NCBI GenBank assembly: GCA_965208685.1
Contig: CBDBPL010000007.1
Coordinates: forward strand, 2,666,001 to 2,730,000
Origin: JAJEFO01 sp965208685
Lineage (GTDB): Bacteria; Pseudomonadota; Alphaproteobacteria; Rhodobacterales; Rhodobacteraceae
Length of the DNA: 64,000 bases
Direction of reading: 5' to 3'
Below the pieces are notes generated by a model. The model did not search any database. It was not told the DNA's origin and saw only the letters and a program-made list of their open reading frames with translations. The position numbers and the translations under genes are program-made. Of this stretch, positions 1-7,747 are shown piece after piece (the first letter of the stretch is position 1; each line of letters starts with the position of its first letter).

Positions 1-1842
1 TACGATGTCGCGTCTCTGGACATAGGCATCACGTCGGACATGCCCGAGATTCCGGGCTTCTCCGAGCATGGCATCGCCGCAAAGCCGCTTGGGCCCTTTG
101 CCACACGCTGGACCCGACATCTTGAACAGGGCGGCGGTCCGGTTACGGTGATCGGCGGCGGCGTGGGCGGAACAGAGCTTGCAATGGCCATGCGGCACGT
201 CCTTGGCAGTGACGAGGTTCGTATTGTCGAAGCAGACGTCCCGCTTGCAGGCATTGCCAAGTCTTCCCGTGCGAAGCTCTTGGCCGAACTGACGAGACAG
301 GGCATCGAGCTGATCCAGAACAACCGGGTAAACGAGGTTCTGCCCGATTCGGTAGTTCTTGACGACGGCCGGGAATTGCCCACGAAACTGACGGTTGCCG
401 CCGCCGGAGCGAGGCCCTTCCCTTGGCTTGAGGAAACCGGGCTTGACCTGACGGACGGCTTCGTGACGGTTGGAGCAACGCTTCGGTCGGCCAAGGATCC
501 GGCGATCTTCGCGGTCGGGGATTGCGCGCATCTCGAGCACGCGCCGAGGCCAAAGGCAGGGGTTTTTGCCGTTCGCGCTGCGCCTGTACTGACAACCAAC
601 CTTCGTGCCGCGGTTTCCGGCACGGAACTGAGCGCCTTTCGACCGCAGTCGCATTACCTGAAGCTCGTTTCGCTGGGACGCAAGTCCGCGCTGGCCGACA
701 AGTGGGGAGTGAGCGTAACGGGAGACTGGGTCTGGCACTGGAAGGACCGGATCGACCGCGTCTTCATGGACAAGCTGAACACGCTGCCGGAAATGAAGGC
801 TCCGGAATTGCCTGGCACGCGCGCCGAGGGCGTGGACTTGGCACTCGGGCCGAAGCCGCTTTGTACGGGCTGCGGCTCAAAGATCGGATCAGGTGTGCTC
901 GATTCGGTGCTTGCCGACCTGCCCGAACATGATCGGGCAGATGTTGAACTTGGGCCCGGAGACGATGCGGCCATTCTCGGCACCGGCGGAACACGACAAG
1001 TCGTCACGACCGATCACTTGCGTGCATTCTCGAACGACCCTTGGCTGTTCACGCGCATCACCGCGCTTCACGCACTCGGCGACGTCTGGGCCATGGGCGC
1101 CGAACCGCAAGCCGCGTTCGCCCAGGTCACGCTGCCTCCCATGGCCGAGGACCTGCAAAGATCATGGCTCTTCGAAATCATGCATGCAGCGTCGGAAGTG
1201 TTCCGAGACGCCGGTGCCGCACTCGCGGGCGGACACAGCACGATCGGCGCCGAAATGGTCATCGGGTTCACGGTCACTGGCCTGACGCGTGGCAAGGCAA
1301 TCACCTTGGCGGGTGCACAGGCTGGTCACGTCCTGCTCCTCACCCGGCCCATCGGCTCCGGAACGATTCTTGCCGGAGAGATGGCAGGCGACGCCAACGG
1401 GGACGATGTCGCCGCCGCCCTCCAGACCATGGCGACTTCCCAAGGGGGCGCCGCGCGCCTGCTGGCCAGCTGCGCCTCGGCCATGACGGACGTGACGGGG
1501 TTCGGTCTGGCGGGGCATCTTGGCCGCATGGCGGAAGCGTCTGGATTGACGGGATGCATCACTCTGGAGGAAGTCCCGGTTTACGGCGGCGCCGAAGCAC
1601 TGTGCGCGGCCGGGACGAGATCCTCGATCTGGCCAGCAAACCGCGCGACGGCCAGCATCGAACTCCGCGACGGCAGCCGCGGCGACCTGCTGTTCGACCC
1701 GCAGACTGCCGGCGGCCTGCTTGCCGCGCTGCCTCCGGATGACACGGATGCCGTCCTGCGCGCGGTGCGTGAAATGGGACACGATGCCAGGATCGTTGGC
1801 GCATTCGAACCCGAGAGCGAGGTCAAGGTCCGGGTTGACTGA
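1..1842 (+). CDS. selD: Selenide, water dikinase fused to an N-terminal NADH-dehydrogenase-like flavoprotein domain (5' partial)
   Basis: SelD makes selenophosphate from selenide and ATP, the selenium donor for tRNA 2-selenouridine (and selenocysteine). The reading frame is open to base 1, so the true start lies outside the window. The first ~260 visible residues are a pyridine-nucleotide-disulfide oxidoreductase domain: the second Rossmann motif VIGGGVGGTELAMAMR is at nt 151-198 and FAVGDCAH, the FAD-contacting end, is near nt 511-534. The SelD domain starts near nt 835 with LCTGCGSKIGSG; the Cys-Gly-Ser-Lys matches the catalytic Cys...Lys pair of SelD, with Cys rather than selenocysteine. 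GPGDDAA and GGHSTIGAE are the AIRS-type ATP/metal segments. Fusions of this kind are known in proteobacteria and eukaryotes. The 3' end overlaps the convergent selU gene by 20 bp. Confidence 0.93.
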   Translation, partial: YDVASLDIGITSDMPEIPGFSEHGIAAKPLGPFATRWTRHLEQGGGPVTVIGGGVGGTELAMAMRHVLGSDEVRIVEADVPLAGIAKSSRAKLLAELTRQGIELIQNNRVNEVLPDSVVLDDGRELPTKLTVAAAGARPFPWLEETGLDLTDGFVTVGATLRSAKDPAIFAVGDCAHLEHAPRPKAGVFAVRAAPVLTTNLRAAVSGTELSAFRPQSHYLKLVSLGRKSALADKWGVSVTGDWVWHWKDRIDRVFMDKLNTLPEMKAPELPGTRAEGVDLALGPKPLCTGCGSKIGSGVLDSVLADLPEHDRADVELGPGDDAAILGTGGTRQVVTTDHLRAFSNDPWLFTRITALHALGDVWAMGAEPQAAFAQVTLPPMAEDLQRSWLFEIMHAASEVFRDAGAALAGGHSTIGAEMVIGFTVTGLTRGKAITLAGAQAGHVLLLTRPIGSGTILAGEMAGDANGDDVAAALQTMATSQGGAARLLASCASAMTDVTGFGLAGHLGRMAEASGLTGCITLEEVPVYGGAEALCAAGTRSSIWPANRATASIELRDGSRGDLLFDPQTAGGLLAALPPDDTDAVLRAVREMGHDARIVGAFEPESEVKVRVD

Positions 1843-2875
1843 CCAGTTCCCCGACCTTTCCTGCCAGTCGGTCCAGATCCTTGTCGCCGAGACTCTCCGC
1901 GGCGATGACGGTTTCCGGTCCCGTCGAGCGCCGTCCGCGCACCTTGGCGTATCTCGGATCGTAATGATCGCGGATCAGTTCTTCAGCGAGTTCCTGGTAG
2001 GATTCGGTGTCGGCAAGCGCCTTCCAATGTGCAACCTTTTCCCTGCCCTGCATGCGCTGGAGACGATCCAGCCGCTCAAGCAGCAGAATCTTGTCACTGA
2101 CCAGATCCTGATACGCTCGCGTGAGGTAGCCAGCGCGCGCCGGGACAGGTGCCTCGATCCTTATGCGGCGCGCCGCCTTCATGGCCTCGAACACGCGTGG
2201 AGGAATGCTGAGCATGCCAACCTTGCTGCTCTCGGCCTCGATGACGACGGGTCTGTCCGGATCGAGGGCGGCCACATGTGCCGCCAGGCGGCTCTCGAAC
2301 CACTTCTGGCTGGGTTGCTCTCCCTGACCTCCAAGCACCGAGCCTCGATGATTCGCCAGCATTTCCAGGTCGATGGCCTGCACGCCATTCTCCGCGGCGC
2401 GATTGAGCACCTCTGTCTTGGCCGTGCCGGTGTTTCCGTCAAGAAGCACGACGGATGAAGGAAACGCCGTATCGTACAGCAGCTGCACGACAAGTCGCCG
2501 ATAGCTCGAATAGCCGCCTTCGACGGTCTCCGCCCGCCAGCCGATCTGGGAAAGGATCGACGCAAAGGACGCAGATCGCTGCCCGCCCCTCCAGCAATAG
2601 ACGAGAGGTCTCCATCCGCCGCCCATCTCCGCCAACGGCCCCTCGATGTGGCGCGCGGCGTTGCGCGCAACCAGCGCGGCTCCGATCTTCCTGGCCTTGA
2701 AAGCACTCTCCTGGGTGTAGGTCGTGCCGACATGCGCCCGCTCCGCATCACTGAGGACAGGCATGCTGACGGCACCGGGAATGCGGTCTTCGGCGAATTC
2801 CGATGGCGACCTAACGTCGATCACCATGTCGAAGCCCGACACTCCGTTGACCAGCGACTTGAGTTCGAAGCCCAT
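1823..2875 (-). CDS. selU: tRNA 2-selenouridine synthase (rhodanese domain plus P-loop)
   Basis: MnmH/SelU replaces sulfur of 5-substituted 2-thiouridine at the tRNA wobble position with selenium, using selenophosphate from SelD. The N-terminal rhodanese domain carries VYCWRGGQRSAS with the catalytic Cys in the family's CWRGG signature. It is followed by a P-loop-like stretch LLDGNTGTAKTEVL and then VIEAESSKVG. Length from the chosen ATG is 350 residues, normal for the family (about 360). The open frame continues upstream without homology; ATG at 2887 (MHVIMGFEL) is the alternative start, and an AGAAGG sits just before it. It is convergent with selD and the stops overlap, so the pair gives a complete selenouridine route. 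No selenocysteine machinery (selA, selB) is visible. Confidence 0.93.
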   Translation of the reverse strand: MGFELKSLVNGVSGFDMVIDVRSPSEFAEDRIPGAVSMPVLSDAERAHVGTTYTQESAFKARKIGAALVARNAARHIEGPLAEMGGGWRPLVYCWRGGQRSASFASILSQIGWRAETVEGGYSSYRRLVVQLLYDTAFPSSVVLLDGNTGTAKTEVLNRAAENGVQAIDLEMLANHRGSVLGGQGEQPSQKWFESRLAAHVAALDPDRPVVIEAESSKVGMLSIPPRVFEAMKAARRIRIEAPVPARAGYLTRAYQDLVSDKILLLERLDRLQRMQGREKVAHWKALADTESYQELAEELIRDHYDPRYAKVRGRRSTGPETVIAAESLGDKDLDRLAGKVGELVSQPGP

Positions 2876-3006
2876 GATCACGTGCATACCTTCTCGGGCC
2901 GTTGCCGAAAAGCCGCGGCGCCGGGCACGGTGCGATTCGACTTGACGACAGCAGTGCGGCGGGATTGCCTGAGCGGCATGTTCATGGCTGCGGGAGAATC
3001 TTGCTG

Positions 3007-4011
3007 ATGGCGGTGCGACTTGCCATCCTGGGAGCGGGCCGGATCGGGCAGGTGCATGCGCGCGCGATTGCCGCAAGCGACTCGGCGAAGCTTGTGGCTG
3101 TCCATGATCCCGTGGCAGCCGCAGCCGACGCCATTCAGACCGCATACGGTTGCGAAATCAGGACGGTCGAGGCTTGCGCGGAAGCCGATGACATCGAAGC
3201 GATCCTGATCTGCACGCCGACTGACCTGCATGCGGAACAGATCGAACTCTTTGCACGTGCCGGAAAGGCCGTCTTCTGCGAGAAGCCCGTTGACCTCTCC
3301 GTCAACCGGGTCCGCGCTTGCCTGGACGTGGTCGAGGCGGAGGGAGCGACACTGATGATCGGGTTCAACCGGCGCTTCGACAAGGACTTCAGGGCGCTGA
3401 AGTCGGTGATCGCCGAAGGCCGCATCGGGGATGTGGAGATGGTGACGATCACGTCACGTGACCCCGGGCCACCTCCGATTGACTACATCAGGCGCTCCGG
3501 CGGCATCTTCCGGGACATGACGATCCACGACTTCGACATGGCGCGCTGGCTCCTGGACGAGGAAATCGAAAGCGTCTTTGCCCAAGGCGCGGTCCTGGTC
3601 GACCCTGCAATCGCCGAAGCCGGGGACCTTGACAGCGTGAACGTCCTCCTGAAGACCGGTTCCGGACGGCAGTGCGCGATTTCCAATTCGAGACGCGCTG
3701 CTTACGGCTACGACCAGCGAATCGAGGTTCTGGGGTCACGCGGCATGGCATCCGCCGAGAACGTGCACGAGACGCGTGTCGAGACGGCTACGTCGGACGG
3801 CTACGTGCGCCCGCCGCTCCAGAACTTCTTCATGGAACGCTACGAGGCTGCCTATTCGGACGAGATCAGTGCGTTCGTGCATGTCGTCGAAACCGGGACG
3901 GCCCCGCCAGTGTCCGGCAATGACGGCCTGATGGCGCTTGTTTTGGCCGAGGCCGCGAATCTCTCGGTGGCCGAGAGTCGTGCGGTTGCGATAGATGAGG
4001 TCCTGGAATGA
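3007..4011 (+). CDS. iolG: Inositol 2-dehydrogenase-like oxidoreductase (Gfo/Idh/MocA family)
   Basis: Family enzymes oxidise myo-inositol or related polyols with NAD+ to the 2-keto product in the cytoplasm. The N-terminal Rossmann fold starts with AILGAGRIGQVHARAI. CEKPVDLS holds the EKP motif with the catalytic Lys, and RRSGGIFRDMTIHDFDMARW is the segment with the catalytic Asp-His pair, very close to the IolG pattern. Length is 334 residues, normal. The ATG at 3007 has GGGAGAA about 8 bases upstream; the frame remains open further 5' but without homology. No other inositol genes are adjacent, so the substrate is inferred from motif similarity only. A small membrane-protein gene follows with a slight overlap. 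Confidence 0.82.
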   Translation: MAVRLAILGAGRIGQVHARAIAASDSAKLVAVHDPVAAAADAIQTAYGCEIRTVEACAEADDIEAILICTPTDLHAEQIELFARAGKAVFCEKPVDLSVNRVRACLDVVEAEGATLMIGFNRRFDKDFRALKSVIAEGRIGDVEMVTITSRDPGPPPIDYIRRSGGIFRDMTIHDFDMARWLLDEEIESVFAQGAVLVDPAIAEAGDLDSVNVLLKTGSGRQCAISNSRRAAYGYDQRIEVLGSRGMASAENVHETRVETATSDGYVRPPLQNFFMERYEAAYSDEISAFVHVVETGTAPPVSGNDGLMALVLAEAANLSVAESRAVAIDEVLE

Positions 4012-4282
4012 GCCGGTCGGGAATTACGGCGCCGTTGCCCAGGGGAGCCGCAATTTGAAACGGGATCCTCTCGGGCTGCACAATCCGGTATTCCGGCCGT
4101 TATGGCGGCGAGTCGCGATCGTTGGCCTATGCTTCGGCTGGAGTCTGCTCGAGCTGTATTGGAACAGCCCTTTCTGGTTCATTCTGTTCTGCGCCCTGGC
4201 GATCTACGTGGCGTACGAATTCTTCGTCAAGTTTGATCCAGGAAACCACCAGGAGAATTCAAGCGATCGCTTGGACGAGTGA
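3995..4282 (+). CDS. Small membrane protein, DUF3329-like
   Basis: A 95-residue product with two predicted membrane segments (about residues 39-53 and 57-77) split by a short polar turn: NPVFRPLWRRVAIVGLCFGW, then SPFWFILFCALAIYVAYEFF. This layout (N-P-x-F-R-P-L-W, two helices, FxFDP) resembles short conserved Rhodobacterales proteins annotated as DUF3329; that assignment is from memory. The ATG overlaps the end of the inositol dehydrogenase gene by 17 bases, suggesting co-transcription. A TTG at 4055 is a possible shorter start. Function unknown. Confidence 0.6.
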   Translation: MRSWNEPVGNYGAVAQGSRNLKRDPLGLHNPVFRPLWRRVAIVGLCFGWSLLELYWNSPFWFILFCALAIYVAYEFFVKFDPGNHQENSSDRLDE

Positions 4283-4371
4283 ACTTTCAAGCGTCAATCC
4301 TGAAAGGACGTTCCGGATGAACTCCGCGAATGCCAGCGCGTCAGGAAATGGATCCAGCCGCCCGGAGCGGT

Positions 4372-5094
4372 TCAGGCGAACATCGGGTCTCGGCTGCGCT
4401 CCCAGTCCAGGCCCAAGGCACTGACCAGGAATTTCATCAAGGGCGACAGCGCTTCGAAGGCTTCTGCAACGCGCTCGGGGAAATCGTCGGCACAGACCTG
4501 AGTCTCGGTGCAACTGGCAAAGGCAAACAGCGACTTGCGCTTTAGGTCTTCAAGGCAGGGGTGATCGCCTGGGTAGCCGCGCGGAGCATTCTTCAAGGAG
4601 CCGGTATCTCGCAATCCGCCGAGCACTTCAGTGAAAGCCGGCGCCCGCTGGATAGCCTGCCACTGCCGGGGGTCTTCGACAATCGCGTCGCGAATCCGGT
4701 TCAGGACCGATGTTGGCGGCACCCATATGCCACCGCCAAAGAACACCTCGTCCGGCGCGATGTGGACATAGAAGCCCGGGGCGTGGGCATCCTTGCCCGC
4801 GCGATGGCGAAAATGGCAGCCGACATTGGTCTTGTAGGGGGTCTTGTCGGCGCTGAAGCGGGTGTCGCGGTAGATCCGGAACAGCGACCCTCCGTTGAGA
4901 CGGGTGTCAGCGACGAAAGCGGGCGCGTTTTCCGCCAGCCATGGCGCCATTGTCTCGATGAAGCCGATCATCGGCAGTTGCACGGCTTCACGGAATCTTG
5001 GCTTGTTGTCTGCGAACCACTCCCGGTTGTTGTTGTTACGCAGTTCCCGCAGGAAGCGGAACAGTTCGGGGGTCAGCATGTTGGGCACGGTCAT
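4372..5094 (-). CDS. DUF2461 family protein (TIGR02453)
   Basis: A 240-residue cytoplasmic protein of the widespread DUF2461 family, whose function is not known. Recognisable family features, in order: LFRFLRELRNNNNREWFADN near the start, then GSLFRIYRDTRFSADKTPYK in the middle (the most conserved block), then GFYVHIAPDEVFFGGGIW, and a C-terminal helix-rich part with RGYPGDHP. The ATG at 5094 (MTVPNMLTPEL) is chosen because homology begins there and CGGAG lies just upstream; the frame is open for another 107 codons without family similarity. It is transcribed away from the MsrQ-like gene with no obvious functional partner nearby. Confidence 0.88.
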   Translation of the reverse strand: MTVPNMLTPELFRFLRELRNNNNREWFADNKPRFREAVQLPMIGFIETMAPWLAENAPAFVADTRLNGGSLFRIYRDTRFSADKTPYKTNVGCHFRHRAGKDAHAPGFYVHIAPDEVFFGGGIWVPPTSVLNRIRDAIVEDPRQWQAIQRAPAFTEVLGGLRDTGSLKNAPRGYPGDHPCLEDLKRKSLFAFASCTETQVCADDFPERVAEAFEALSPLMKFLVSALGLDWERSRDPMFA

Positions 5095-5570
5095 GGCTCC
5101 GATATGATCTTGGATTGGGCATCGCACATCGCCGGTTCGCGCCACCGCCCGGACTTGAGCTACTGCGGTTCCGTCATCGCTTGCAAGGGCGATCGGCCTT
5201 GATGCAGGAGTTTCCCGTCCAGCGTACGCTTCGTTCGCGGACGTGCCGAAGCTCGCCGGCGGCGCGGCTTCATCGGCAGTTGAACATGTGGCGGTCAGGA
5301 CTCCTGTCCGAATGCCGACGCGTTGCGCGCCGCACAGGAGGTACGGCGATGTCCTTGAATGACCATGCGGTCCGCGGATCGCGTCCATTGGTGCAGCACG
5401 CGTCCTGCCGAACAACTGAGTCGAGGCTTGAAGACCGCACTGAGTGCAGCGGTCCGGTGCGGCTCAAGATGCCGGGTCGTCGCAGGCGATTGTCGTTGAA
5501 CGGGCACCGCCTAGCATCTCAATCGTACCTCGGATCTTCACACGCCTCCGCGTAGAAGAAAGCGAAGCGA
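5095..5570. other. 476-bp interval without a supported gene
   Basis: No protein family is recognisable on either strand. One plus-strand ORF (5349-5555, 68 codons) has a good AGGAGG 7-8 bases before its ATG but an Arg/Ser-rich composition with no known similarity, so it is left uncalled. No clear hairpin terminator or tRNA was seen. Confidence 0.5.
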
Positions 5571-6182
5571 CTAACCGGTGGCCGCCCTTTGGTGTCGACG
5601 GGCAAAGTGGTCCCAGATGCGATAGGCTTGCAAGAGCCCCAGCGGCACGAAATGCACAAGCGCAGGTCCCAGCCCGCCCCAGTCATGCAGCGCGGCCCAG
5701 TGCAAGAGCGTCAGGATGGCGGCACCGTAGACCCAGCGTTGCAGCACCTTCCATCGTGGACCCATGATGCGAACGCAGTAGTCCATTGAGGTCGCCGCCA
5801 AGGGGATGAAGATGAAGAAGGCAAGCCAACCTGTCCAGATGTCCAGTCGCAGCGCCTCGTTGAGGATCCTTGCGAGCGTTCCGGCATCCACAAGGTAGAG
5901 AACCGTGTGCGCAAGCGCATAGCCAAATGCGGCCACGCCGAAATACCGCCGGTTCTTCTTCAGCCATCTCGGACCGCGCCACTCCTTCAGGATCATTGCG
6001 AGCGGTGTTGCCATGAGCGCGATGATCATGAATCGTGCGGCAAATTCTCCGGTCGGGTGCAGGAGTTCGTGAAACACGCGCGGTGACGGGGATTCGGCAA
6101 CCTCCGCGATCATCCCGGCAGCGGGCAGTGCCAGGAGCGCCCAAAGCCAGTACGGGGAAATGGCGGAAAACAGTCGTGACAT
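5571..6182 (-). CDS. Ferric-reductase-like heme membrane protein (MsrQ/YedZ type)
   Basis: A 203-residue integral membrane protein with about six helices, of the ferric-reductase-like transmembrane superfamily. MsrQ members carry b-type heme and pass electrons to the periplasmic methionine sulfoxide reductase MsrP. Candidate heme-ligand histidines lie in HELLHPTGEFAARF (near residue 40), GYALAHTVLYL and LTLLHWAALHDWG, spaced as in MsrQ. Length matches MsrQ (about 200). No msrP gene adjoins it, so either msrP is elsewhere or this is a paralog with another partner. It starts at ATG 6182. Confidence 0.8.
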   Translation of the reverse strand: MSRLFSAISPYWLWALLALPAAGMIAEVAESPSPRVFHELLHPTGEFAARFMIIALMATPLAMILKEWRGPRWLKKNRRYFGVAAFGYALAHTVLYLVDAGTLARILNEALRLDIWTGWLAFFIFIPLAATSMDYCVRIMGPRWKVLQRWVYGAAILTLLHWAALHDWGGLGPALVHFVPLGLLQAYRIWDHFARRHQRAATG

Positions 6183-6466
6183 CGGCCTGTCCTTCTTGAG
6201 CGGCGATCAAGCAACATGCGTTACACGTTCGGGGGAAGAGTTTCCGTCGCGGCGATGCGCCATGGCGCCCGGGATCGGAGCCCCCGAAGCCGGCCGCGGA
6301 TCCTTGCGCTTCAAAGACTGACTTGTTCCAATGCCCCGTCATGGTCAAGACAGGCACCATGGTGTAGCCATCGCCAAGGTCGTTGACTGACACGCTCCGT
6401 GCCAGGCCCAGCCAGCAACAGGCTCCCCAGCCGCACCGAATCGAAACGCGATCCTGGAGTAGACGA

Positions 6467-7213
6467 TTGAAGCGAGACATTTCGAGTGCGCGCGCCGCAG
6501 CGGAGAGAATTCGCACCGTCATGTTTCCGTCCGCGCGTGCGTTCCTGCTCGCCGGATCAGTCGTTCGGGGGGAAGCAACACCCGCATCCGACATCGATCT
6601 GGTTGTTGTCCGTGGACGCGTTGAGCACGCCAAGCGACAGTCCTTCACTTTCGCTGAATGGCCCGTCGAGGCGTTCATTCACGATCCGCAAACGCTCGAG
6701 TACTTCTTCAGGGAAGTTGACCGGCCGACCGGCGTGCCGTCGCTCGCCACCATGGTCCGCGAAGGCATCGAGATTCCCCGCCGAAGCGCATGCGGGACCA
6801 TGATCAAGGAGCTGGCCAATCGAGTTCTGGATGAAGGTCCGGTCCCCTGGGGACAGTCGGAGCGTGACGACTCGCGCTATGCCATCAGCGATATCGTGGC
6901 AGACATTCGCGAACCACGCAGTCCGGACGAACTTCGTCCTGCCGTCTCGATTCTCTACTTTGCGATCGCCAACCATTTTTGCCGGTCGCGGAACCAATGG
7001 TCGGCGAAGGGAAAGCACGTGCCCGGAAGGCTCATGGCACTTGATCCGGAATTCGGCAACAGGTTCACGGACGCCTTCGAGGCGGCGTTCACCAGAAACG
7101 ATACCGCCAAAGTCATTGAATTGGCTGAAGCCGTTCTGGAACCGGATGGCGGCTTCCTTTTTGATGGTTACGGCCGCGATGCGCCTCGCAGCTGGAGAGT
7201 GTCTGATCCTTGA
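6467..7213 (+). CDS. Nucleotidyltransferase domain protein (Pol-beta superfamily)
   Basis: A 248-residue cytoplasmic protein with the minimal nucleotidyltransferase signature LAGSVVRGEATPASDIDLVV: a G-S loop followed by the metal-binding D-x-D. The C-terminal part (from about residue 120) is helical with no recognised domain. TTG at 6467 is preferred as start because GGAGT lies 7 bases upstream and the protein begins LKRDISSARAAAERIR. ATG at 6521 would leave only a short lead to the GS motif, and the in-frame TTG at 6383 has no ribosome site. The substrate cannot be inferred; no HEPN partner is adjacent. Confidence 0.75.
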   Translation: MKRDISSARAAAERIRTVMFPSARAFLLAGSVVRGEATPASDIDLVVVRGRVEHAKRQSFTFAEWPVEAFIHDPQTLEYFFREVDRPTGVPSLATMVREGIEIPRRSACGTMIKELANRVLDEGPVPWGQSERDDSRYAISDIVADIREPRSPDELRPAVSILYFAIANHFCRSRNQWSAKGKHVPGRLMALDPEFGNRFTDAFEAAFTRNDTAKVIELAEAVLEPDGGFLFDGYGRDAPRSWRVSDP

Positions 7214-7747
7214 ACGGCCTCGTCCCGTGCGGTTGGCCAAATGAAGGGATTCGCGGGTTGCATCATTCGCACGGACCTGCGTCTGCGCTACGAAGACTGC
7301 CTCACGATCAAGCAACATACGCAACATTTCTCGGCCACGGATCAAAAATGTTCTTGCTTTGTTTTGATGATTTGGGTATGAGCTTCGCGACGCGGGGAAA
7401 AGTCGAAATCCAAGTCGGATCATCGCGTTGATGGACGTTTGCGTGTTCGGCTTCATGCCATGCACGTTTCACGGCAACTTGGGCCGTTTTCGGGCGGCGG
7501 GCGACGATGTTGCGCTCGTTGCGGAATAAATCAAGTGGCACAATATCTTCTCGCCAAGGGAGTGCCGAGCAAAGATCCGCCAGATCATCAACACGGCCGT
7601 CCCTGGTACGCGCGTGGTGTTCGCAACCCAGACTTCGACGATCCGTTCTCGCGCCGATCCCGCTGCGGACACCAACCGATGATCCCAATTGTCTCCTGAA
7701 TTGGCATGCGCTAACATAAGAGCTGGACCAGCCAGACAAGGCTGCTC
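7214..7747. other. 534-bp interval without a supported gene; 5' region of the alginate lyase
   Basis: No recognisable coding sequence on either strand. The longer minus-strand frames here are continuations of antisense frames of the lyase gene. The right end carries the ribosome site of the lyase (AAGG at 7738-7741). No convincing regulator site or hairpin was identified. Confidence 0.5.

Noticed and set aside
5349..5555. 68-codon ORF with a strong AGGAGG site
   Set aside because: No similarity, Arg/Ser-rich composition, and the site could be chance in this GC-rich spacer; kept only as a note.
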